From contig CP126205.1 of the NCBI GenBank assembly GCA_030272155.1, positions 3,088,501-3,152,500 on the forward strand: a stretch of DNA of 64,000 nucleotides, given 5' to 3'. A program made the translations under genes and the position numbers. Position 1 is the first letter of the stretch, and every line of letters begins with the position of its first letter. This DNA is from Tetradesmus obliquus (lineage: Eukaryota; Chlorophyta; Chlorophyceae; Sphaeropleales; Scenedesmaceae). Below the pieces are notes generated by a model that was given only the letters and a program-made list of their open reading frames with translations, had not been told where the DNA came from and did not search any database. Positions 55,270-64,000 of the stretch are shown piece after piece.

Positions 55270-56439
55270 AGGACGATTCTCTGTGGCTCCAAGATCCTGA
55301 AGGACCGAGGTATATTCATAGCTATGCACTTTCAAGCAATGCTGGAAGTGCTTATCTCCACGTTGCGCTGGCTGCTGTGCCAAGCACTGCTGCTGCAGCC
55401 GGTTTGCTGCATCAGGGACAGCAGCAGCAGCTGCAGCAGCAGCTGCATTGGGGCAGGATTTTGCTAGGGTGGTGTTGCAGCCTGGTTGGCTGTTAGCAGC
55501 ACTGCGATGGTTTGCACCAGCTGGTGCAGCCTGCTGCTTGTATGCAATTTCAGGCGGCTGAACCTAAATATTTGCATTGCGATGTGATGCGTGGCACGGT
55601 TCGATCGCAGCATGCTCTGCATTTACCCTGTCTGCAGAAGCAGTACCTGTGGAGTGCCTTGCACATTGGGTTTTATGGCCCACCTGACTTAGGACTCGCG
55701 TTCACCCTGGTTCTTTGCAGTCTAGGGCAGTGTAGTACTGTCATACTACGTGCGCGACGCAGGACAGCCGTGGTCAAGATACTAGTCTCCGGTTGGGCTA
55801 GTTCATGACCCAGGCCACGGTCATGAGATGGGTTTCAGTGTATTGTATTGCATAACACAAAACTGATGTATTGCATTGCATTGCAGGCTGTTGGGCAGCA
55901 GGGCCAGTAGGGGTACTGGTGGGGCATGCCTGTTTTCAATTGTTGTAGGCTTTCTGGGCCTGCTGCGTAGCTGTAGGCTGCCAGGGAGGCTATACGTCTC
56001 TGCGGGACTCCTACTGAGCACCCACCCACCCTTCCTGACAAGCTGCAGCTGGTGCAGCAGGCGCTGGCTCGGCACCTCTAAGCAACGTCACCTGAAAACT
56101 GTGTTCATACATGCAGGATGGCCCTGAGAGATGGTGCAGCATTGCCGCATTGCGGAGCTGTTCAGCAGCACAGCAGATATGCGCTGCTGGTGTTATGGCA
56201 GGCAGGGCTGGCGGTGGCTTTGCATGCGGCCTGCACACGCCCTGGCGTTGCTGCTACAATGTGTGGCACACAGCCAGGAACTGTGTGTGTCAGGGCTGTG
56301 CCGCTGCACAGCTGCACAGCTGAGCATCATGGCGGTGGGGCAGCAGCAGAGGCTGCCCGGTTTCACCTTGTGTGTTGTGCCATATGCTGCAACAAACGGG
56401 GAGCGGCCCGGGATTCCCGGGATTCTATCAGGCAGGCAG

Positions 56440-56607
56440 GCAGGGCAGGGCAGGGCAGGGCAGGGCAGGGCAGGGCAGGGCAGGGCAGGGCAGGGCAGGG
56501 CAGGGCAGGGCAGGGCAGGGCAGGGCAGGGCAGGGCAGGGCAGGGCAGGGCAGGGCAGGGCAGGGCAGGGCAGGGCAGAGCAGGGCAGGGCAGAGCAGAG
56601 CAGAGCA
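56440..56607 (+). repeat. (GGGCA)n minisatellite
   Basis: About 33 nearly perfect 5-bp units, with a few AGAGC variants at the right end (56575-56607). Confidence 0.95.
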
Positions 56608-58423
56608 CTACCGTCCGTAGACCATTGTCTCCCAGCGTCACGTCAGCATTGCAATAGCTGTGGTACCCAATTGCACAGCTACAAAAGGCCGAAAAATTGG
56701 CATTCGTGTATACACAATGGTGTCCGAGCACGCATCCAGCGCACAGTGTACTGGCGGGAAGAAGCCCGCGAAAACCAGCAACGGCAGGGTTGGCAGTCGA
56801 CTCGCTTCCGACGATGCGGCAGGCTGTTCGGCCGATGCAAAAGCTCGAAACTTGCTTGAAATAAAGTCACTAAAAGTCGAGAAACACAAGGAGAATGCCT
56901 GGCATTACCAGCAAAGTGTCTGTATCAAATGGGCTGAGTGACTGCAGCAGTGGGCAGCAGTTGACACGGTGCAGTGCTGTCTCGATGCAGCTTGATGTCC
57001 TGAGTACTCTTTCGTGTATTACAGCCGATGTGCTGTAGCCGCGCAACGGGTGGCAGCAGGGAAGCACCCAATGGCCAACAGCCTGAATCAGGCAGAAATC
57101 AAGCAGGAGTCAGCCGGGCCATCACATTGTGTGTGTCACACAACGGGAACACAGCCCGTTTTTGAGCCAATCACAGGCTCATTGGGCAACCACTACATCA
57201 ACCATCCTCACATGGTCTGCTGTTGTCCTGCAGCCCCCATCGCTCCTTGTGAGCCTCAAGCCTTCCCCACACTATCTCGAGGGTTAAATCGTGCATGCAG
57301 GCCCCACTAAGCTGCCTCTACCCCGCATAGCCTATACTCCCAGAAAGGAGTCACATTTGGACCGTCTTCAGCAAGTTCTCTTTACCAGGACTTGCAGAGT
57401 TGGACCGTGGGCAGAGGTACTAGCGGGCATAGTTACACAACTTGAAGTAACCTCGCCCGGCTTTGGGAGCCAACGACAGGCTCATTGGGCCGAGCAGACA
57501 ACTTGAAAACTGCCGCACCCACCGAGGAGCCAAGCAAGGCTTGCCAAGCGCCTGAAGCGAGGCCGATGGCGTTAACGCTATGGCTTGATGGGTAACAAGG
57601 AGCCAAGAAAGAACAGCAACCCGAGACAGCAAGGAGCACCACACACCGCAAGCGCTGGTGCCACCACCCGGTGATCGGCTGGTGAGACTCATAAAGCTGA
57701 TGACCCACATGCAGCCAACAGTAACCGGGTTTTTTTCAAAACATTAGTATCACATCAACACCCAGCTTATGAGTGTCCAACATAAAGTGGGACCAACTAA
57801 CCCTAATCAAGAGCAACAAGAGGCTTGAAGGGGGACGAAACATCAAAGAACAGCCATCAACGTCACAGACATCAGACAAAGAAGGTACTCATCAGCATAA
57901 TAAAAAGCCTGAGCAATAGCGTGAGAGGATACACGGGCCGACGCTAACCCAGGGCTAGACAGCCGCCAGAACAGAGAATATTGTACAGCGCCCGTCTTTT
58001 TGAAACTCAAGACCACTTGGCTGAAACGAGGCCGACCCCAGTGGGAAAGGGGCACAGGAAACAGATCAACAAAAGAGGGAACGTAACCCATGGTGATGGC
58101 CACAAAAGCCAACTGCCGCAGTGCCGCAGCGAAACCTTGCTACCCATCCCCTGCAGGTCTCAGCCAATGCAGTCAATGTTGTGAAGCAGCAGCACAACAC
58201 CACGCACGGTACAGCACATAAATTGGCCTTTTAAGGCGTTTATGGCAGGAGCCGTGGCTCACCAGGGTGGAGGGTGGGTGCAGCTCTTGAAGGGTTCAGT
58301 GAGTGCTTGCATTGCACTTAGCCCTTGTGCGTCGCCGTGGTCGACCTCTTCTTGGCTGCTGCCCTTGAGGCAGCAGCCAGTCAGTCGAATTACCCGCCCG
58401 CCCACCCCTCTTCGTTGGCTGCT

Positions 58424-58541
58424 GTTGGGGTTGTGGTGTGGTTTTGCTGTCGTTTGTGGGTTTCCAGCGATGTAACTGTTTGGGGTTGTGGTTTGTGGTG
58501 TGGTTTTGCTGTCGTTTGTGGGTTTCCAGCGATGTAACTGT
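58424..58541 (+). repeat. two-copy tandem repeat of about 58 bp
   Basis: The phrase beginning GTTGGGGTTGTGG and ending CCAGCGATGTAACTGTT occurs twice in tandem; the second copy has a small insertion near its start. Confidence 0.9.
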
Positions 58542-59410
58542 TCAGTTCTGATGCCAAGGCGACGCAACATAAATGCTAGTACGTCAGAATACTTGCACGT
58601 CACACATGCACAACAGCCTGCATAGGTGTGCAGGCGTACAGAGCACGCTAACAGCACGCACATGAGCATACCCAGTTGCATCGCTACTGCGCAGTAGCAT
58701 ACGGTTTTGTGCCGCACTGTCCGCTGCTGTACGACGTGACATAATCATTTAAGAGCCAGCCGAGCTCAGCCCGGCCTGTTGCACATTTGCACGGCAATGG
58801 CTTTGCTGGTGGCATGGTGATGATCATAATAATCATTATGATGAGACCCAGCTGCACAAAACACTGAGAAGCTGAGTGCGCTGCATTCAGGCGAGATTGT
58901 AAAACCACTTGGTATGCAGCAGGCTGATGAATCATACTACCGCTAGCCATGCAGCCAGCCGTAGGATCCTTCAGTCGCACATAAGTTATGTGACGTAACG
59001 GCCCAACGAGCAGCACATAAAACAAAGGTCAACCCGAATTGTGAACGCAACAGATCAGGCGCACCAATGTGTAACAGAACATTATAGCACTGACACACTA
59101 AGAACTGAGTGCCAGGAGACTGTGAAAGCTGCCATCAAAACAATACACAGCGATACCAATCAGGACTGAAACCTGCCTCAGGCACAAGCCCAGAGAGTTG
59201 CTATTGCGCTCATAGGGATGATAGTAGCGTACCACGACTTCCTTCGTTGGTTGGGCGGTCAAAACCACACGGTTTACGGGGCCCGCACAAGCCCAATCTA
59301 CCACACAACATGTGCTGCATCAGCACACAACAACTGCTGGACAATGCTTTTGAGAGCGATGCAGCAGTTCCCCTTCCTCCTTCCACTGCACAGGAGCGTT
59401 GTGCTGATCA

Positions 59411-59411
59411 G

Positions 59412-59455
<44 letters not shown>

Positions 59456-59467
59456 AAAGGTGGAAGC

Positions 59468-59510
<43 letters not shown>
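59411..59510 (+). repeat. two (CTG)n runs in a tandem repeat
   Basis: Runs of CTG at about 59415-59449 and 59469-59510 are each followed by TTGAAAGGTG. Two longer repeats with the phrase GATCCCTGTGGCTGTTGGTGC follow at 59596-59770. All lie at and beyond the 3' end of the minus-strand SulP gene. Confidence 0.85.
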
Positions 59511-59512
<2 letters not shown>

Positions 59513-59635
59513 GAAAGGTGAACTAATGCTGCTGCTGCTGCTTATCACCTGCCTGTTCCCTTGCCCTTCCCTGCTGAGTCATCCACACTGCACTGATCCC
59601 TGTGGCTGTTGGTGCCTGCCATCTTGATGCTCACA

Positions 59636-59678
<43 letters not shown>

Positions 59679-59680
59679 TA

Positions 59681-62600
59681 TCACCTGCCTGTTCCCTCGT
59701 CCTTTTCTGCTGAGTCATCCACCCTGCACTGATCCCTGTGGCTGTTGGTGCCTGCCATCTCGATGCTCACATGCTGCTGCTGCTGCTGCTCTTTGCCCGT
59801 CAGTTCATTCGAGCTCTCATCAATGGATGCCATTTTGGTCAGGCCGACCCCAGGCAGCAATGCTGCTGAGCTTGCCGGCACACCCACCTCGCCTGCGGCA
59901 GCTGCTGCATGTGCTGCATCTGTGCAGCCGGCAGCAATGCATGCTTCCGCGGCACGCATGCCATCATGCACATGCACGTAAACCCACTGCCGCGGCAGCA
60001 CGCTGTATATATCTGTGCGCTCCAACAGCTGCGTCACCTGCAGCAGCAGCAGCGGCAGTACAGCAGCAGCAGTACAGCAGCACAGTTGGCGGTAGAGTTT
60101 GTGGTACAATTTGCACTACATTCTGCAGCACCCTGTAGATGCCTGTGCACTCAATCCCCCTATGAGCCTCTCGTTGGCTCCTGACTAGGGTTCCCACTCC
60201 TCGTTGAGTGGAGCATGTAATGTAATGTAATGTCAATCAGCAGCAGCAGTGCAGCGGCAGCACAGTTAACGATACAGTTGGATGTACAGTTTGCAGTGCA
60301 GTAGGCAGCACACTGTAGATGTATGTTTGCTCCAGCAGCTGTGTCACTTACAGCAGGCCATTTACATGCACAACGCACAGCTGGGCAACCAGCGGCCAAT
60401 CAGTAGCGCCTATCATCACAAATTAGGACCCGGAGCAGACACTAGCCCTTGGTAAAAAGCACAAGTGTTTAAGACGCTGCGCAGCTGCAGGCACTCACCA
60501 TGTGATGCAGCTCTTTTCACACCTGGCTGTTGGCGCAAAACATAAGGTGATGCTCACTCTCTGTGTGATGCAGCTGTATAAGGTGTTGTTGTTTGCACCT
60601 GGCTTTAATCACAGCTATTGGGGTTGCACAGCACCAGTTGCGTTCTCACAACCACAGCAACCTGTAGAGCCAGGAGACACATGCCTTGGACTCTCTATAA
60701 CCACGTGCAACTTGCAACATGTGCTTGGTTGTGCAGTGCTTTTCACACCTGGCTGTTGGGGTTGCACAGCACCAGCTGCACCCCTCGGGCCTTCCAGGCA
60801 GCCGCCATGTCCCTCAGCATGTGAGCGCCGCTGCTGTCACTGCGCGTCACCGCACTCAGGTCCAGCACCAGGAACTTCACACCAGGGCCTGCAGTTCACA
60901 GCAGAGTTCACGGTCAAGATTAGGTCGAGTGAAGTTACTCTCACTGCGCGTCACCACACTAAGGTCCAGCACCAGGAACACCACACCAGGGCCTGCAGTT
61001 CACAGCAGAGTTCACGCCTCAACCGAGTTGCTGGTGCTGTGTTTCCTCACACTGTCCACCAGCATGTGTCAGCCGCTGCTTCATAAATGCAGAAAATTCC
61101 TTGGACGTTCAGTGTGGATTTGCCGGTGCACGTGCTTTTTTACGCTCACCGCCTGTGGCGCGCGCGGCGTCCTCTGCATCCTTCACGTGGCGCTGCATCT
61201 TCTCTTCAAAGCTGACCACATTGATGAACAGCAGCGGAGCATCCTGCCCCAACGCCCGGAGTTGTCACCGCCTGACGTGCGCAGCTCTTTATTATGCTCA
61301 GTACAACCCTTTCAAAATGAAACCTGCCTCAGCCGCAAGCCGGGCGAGCCGCTACGTCGCTCATAAGGGTGTTGGTGAATGTGTCCAACCATGTGTCCAA
61401 CCATGTGTCCAACCATGTGTCCAACCATGTGTCCAACCATGTGTCCAACCATTTCTTCGAACACTCACCGCCTGTGGCACGTGCAGCGTCCTCCGCATCC
61501 TTCACATGGCACTGCATCTTCTCTCTCAAAGCTGATCACGTTGATGAACAGCAGCGGCGCATCCAACCGCACCGCAACCACCCCCGGGGTTGTCTCTGCA
61601 GTGTGGCCGCAGCTTTCCGCCTGTCAAATCCCTGAGCCCGCACCCGGATCATTTCACAGCTCCGCACAGCCCTGGTCTAATGCTCTGCAAAGACAACTGG
61701 CCAGCGCACGCGCTCGTTCACACTCACCGCCTGTTGCGCGCACGGCGTCCTCTGCATCCTTCACATGGCGCTGCATCTTTTCTTCAAATCTTATCACGTT
61801 GATGAACAGCAGCGGCGCATCCAACCGCACCGCAACCACCCCCGGGGTTGTCACTGCAGTGTGGCCGCAGCTTTCCGCCTGTCAAATCCCTGAGCCCGCA
61901 CCCGGATCATTTCACAGCTCCAGACAGCCCTGGTCTAATGCTCTGCAAAGACAACTGGCCAGCGCACGCGCTCGTTCACACTCACCGCCTGTTGCGCGCA
62001 CGGCGTCCTCTGCATCCTTCACATGGCGCTGCATCTTTTCTTCAAAGCTTATCACGTTGATGAACAGCAGCGGCGCATCCAACCGCACCGCAACCACCCC
62101 CGGGGTTGTCACCGCAGTGCGACCGCAGCTCTCGGTTGTCTGCAGCGCTCCAGATCCTACACCTGTACCGGAAAGGAATGTAACATGGTTGAGTTGCAGC
62201 CACAACATGCTTACGTTGGCACAAGCTGCAGGAACCTGACAGAAGGCATGCAGAGGAATGAGGGCACAGCAGCGCTGCAGCGACGCCAACCAGATCACGA
62301 TTAAACTCCTGATGCAACCGCACCCGGCTCCCGGCGGTCTGCCGGCAGGATCGGCCGGTACGTGTTGGTCTTCGGGACGCGGCCTAGCAGCGAGACTTGA
62401 GGGAAGGCTGTGTCGAGGATGAGGATGGCCATGGAGAGGCCGATGCTGCTCATGAGGCCCAGCTCCACGCCAGCGAAAGTTGTGACAGCAAAGGCGGTGA
62501 GCCACACTGCAAAGTCACGCAGGTTCACCTGCAGCAGCGAGCGAAGTTTGAATATCAATGATCTGTCGGCATCCTAGGAACTGAACGTACATGTGCGCAT

Positions 62601-62908
62601 ACTGCTGCACCAACCACAGCACGGTAGTCAAAACATGTGCTAAGCTGCCGTGTCAGCTGCAGCAACCGCAGCCTGCTGACTGCATCCTCTTCCAGATGAA
62701 CAGTTCAACCTCAGCCAGCTCTGCAGGTGCAAAACCTGCTGCGGTTGTACTGCAGCTGTACTGTACATTGTGCATTTGCATCAAATTTCATATATGACTG
62801 TACCGCAGTTGTACTGCAGTTGTACTGCAGCAGTACTCACCCGCAGCAGCTCCATTGCCACTCCCACCTCTACCAGCTGTGACACTGCAGGGCAAAGCAC
62901 GGACACAG

Positions 62909-62943
<35 letters not shown>

Positions 62944-63503
62944 CAGTGTTTGCATTGTGTTGGGAGTGCCATCAGACAACAGCGGCATCCTGCTACAGCA
63001 GCGCAAGGACCACTCCCAACTCTGCCAGCTATGAGGCTGCAAGGTTAAGCAAGCGTGCAGCAGGGCACTATAATCGCTGTTGCTTGCAGGCACATTCCCA
63101 TGACAACAAAAATGTGCCTCAAATTTTGTAAAAGGATCCACGCATTTGCGTCGGATGCCAGCCGGACAATTGTCTGCGCATGATGCAGTAGACCAGCAGC
63201 TGCATCCTACTACTGTTGGTTTGATATCGTGTTGAGACACAGTTACACATCAGATGCAGCTGCCACTGCAGCCGCACCAGCTTGCACACTGCACAATCAA
63301 TAAGTTGTACGTACCTCCAAATTTGATAATGGCTGCCATGGTGTTGTATGGTGTGAGGGCAAACACCGGCGTCAGGAACAGCAGCACGGCCATCACCAGC
63401 AGGCCAGTTATGAACCCTGCCAGCTGGGTTTTGGCCCCGCAGCTGTCGTTGATGGCACTGCGGCTGAAGCTGCCAGTGGTGGTGTAACTGCCAAACATGG
63501 CAC
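59681..63503 (-). CDS. second SulP/SLC26-type transporter, 3' part only (5' part beyond the window)
   Basis: Exons in transcript order: 63503-63315 (189 nt), 62884-62841 (44), 62528-62324 (205), 62162-61986 (177), 60888-60749 (140), 60037-59681 (357, TGA). The first, second, fourth and fifth have exactly the same lengths as their counterparts in the plus-strand SulP gene; the third is one codon longer. Protein likeness is very high ([65 protein letters not shown]), while introns are different in length. The C-terminal tail has a shorter polyQ. The reading frame is intact over all six exons. The next upstream exon (DMLESTS block) is not visible before 64000. Confidence 0.9.
61145..61856 (-). 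repeat. three downstream copies of a STAS-domain exon (second SulP)
   Basis: The exon used at 61986-62162 ([34 protein letters not shown]) is repeated downstream at about 61723-61856, 61465-61596 and 61145-61273. The first repeat is a nearly exact 258-bp tandem copy. All keep a GGCG|GTGAG donor. The 258-bp copy has an in-frame stop and no AG in its 5' part, so it is not a drop-in alternative exon. Confidence 0.9.
61381..61452. repeat. 12-bp tandem repeat, six units
   Basis: GTGTCCAACCAT repeated six times without change, immediately beside one of the STAS exon copies. Confidence 0.95.
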
Positions 63504-63586
63504 CTGATGAGAAATGCAGCAGGCACACAGCAACATAGCAGACAGGTACATGCCATCAGGTATGAAGGCAATTGTAAGGTACTACA

Positions 63587-64000
63587 GGTGCAACTGCCAG
63601 TGGTGGTGTGACTGCCAAACCGTTTGCCATGGCATTGCACCTGTGGTGAATGGTACAGTGCAAGGCATGGCAGAACAGCAAGCACGTCAGTCATGCAGTC
63701 TGCAGTATGGGCAGAGCTTATCCCGCCTGTGGTGGTGGCACTGCCCACGTGTTGCTGCTGGTGTTGGTGTCGTGGCATGAGGCATGGCAGCATAGCAAGC
63801 ATGTCCATCACGCAGTTTGGGCAGTAAATACTTCATAGATGAGTGATGCATGGCACTTCAAGAGCCACCATGATACAACAAACACGTCAAACAAGCAGCA
63901 TCTGCAGCCAACATGTGACGCCTGGAGCTGCCTGTGCGGCTGTAACTGCCAAATGCAGCCAATTACCAAATATTACCTGTGGTGCATAGTGCGCCAGATT
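63587..64000 (-). repeat. upstream copies of the [11 protein letters not shown] exon edge (second SulP)
   Basis: At about 63587-63645, 63715-63760 and 63935-63995 there are decayed copies of the acceptor and first codons ([11 protein letters not shown]) of the exon starting at 63503. The region carries no recognised exon of its own. Confidence 0.75.

Larger units (their letters stand above)
55270..59680. other. spacer between the convergent SulP genes
   Basis: 4.4 kb between the two SulP stop codons. It holds the GGGCA minisatellite (56440-56607), a tandem repeat at 58424-58541 and CTG runs at 59411-59510. The stretch from about 56640 to 58250 is poorer in CAG/CTG than the rest of the window. 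An open frame at 56660-56941 (+, 93 codons) and one at 57843-58112 (-, 89 codons) have no recognisable similarity. Confidence 0.5.

Noticed and set aside
56440-56607. (GGGCA)n as an interstitial telomere
   Set aside because: The unit does not match TTTAGGG or TTTTAGGG-type algal telomeres.
56118-56859. Open frames encoding repeats of GQGRA or ALPCP across the minisatellite
   Set aside because: A 5-bp repeat is open in several frames by construction; no start, splice or family evidence.
57843-58112. Minus-strand 89-codon frame as part of a transposon
   Set aside because: No polymerase, integrase, recombinase or transposase motif and no terminal repeats could be seen; left as unassigned.

Overview
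This looks like nuclear DNA of a green alga, most likely Chlorophyceae (Sphaeropleales or Chlamydomonadales; I cannot narrow it further). The reasons are: intron-dense genes with GT-AG introns of about 100-700 nt; a 43-exon NADH-type glutamate synthase; an acylated single-HKD PLD like the one in Chlamydomonas cilia; SulP transporters close to algal SULTRs; and very heavy CAG/CTG microsatellite content in both introns and exons.

Layout, left to right. 500-4163 (+): a TMEM45/DUF716 membrane protein, 6 exons. 4164-7941: copies of its 3' end, then mostly unassigned sequence. 7942-28989 (-): NADH-glutamate synthase, 43 exons. All 43 exons join in phase to 2,280 codons plus a TGA stop. 28990-32917: intergenic, holding one 5'-truncated LINE with a perfect 14-bp target-site duplication. 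32918-35179 (-): an unrecognised Q/L/A-rich alpha-solenoid-like gene interrupted by an in-frame TAG. 35788-40441 (-): a RING plus PHD finger protein of the PHRF1 type, with a perfect 42-bp intronic inverted repeat. 40949-42857 (+): a PLD6/Zucchini-like phosphodiesterase starting MGC. 44119-46365 (+): an unrecognised four-TM protein. 47566-55269 (+): a SulP sulfate/anion transporter. 55270-59680: a repeat-rich spacer. 59681-64000 (-): the 3' part of a second SulP gene, tail-to-tail with the first and cut by the window edge.

The strongest unexplained structure spans all the multi-exon genes. Their introns are full of decayed copies of the edges of neighbouring exons ('exon-edge echoes'). Each copy carries the adjacent splice site, there are up to about six in a row, and they lie either downstream of a donor or upstream of an acceptor. 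The same happens across a stop codon in the TMEM45 gene. A second shared pattern is sense-strand (CTG)n runs sitting at or close to 3' splice sites.

The genes do not form a pathway cluster. Glutamate synthase serves plastid nitrogen assimilation and the SulP pair serves sulfate uptake. The PHRF1-like and PLD genes are divergent from a 507-bp intergenic region. Exon ends below were placed by eye from splice consensus, reading phase and family similarity.
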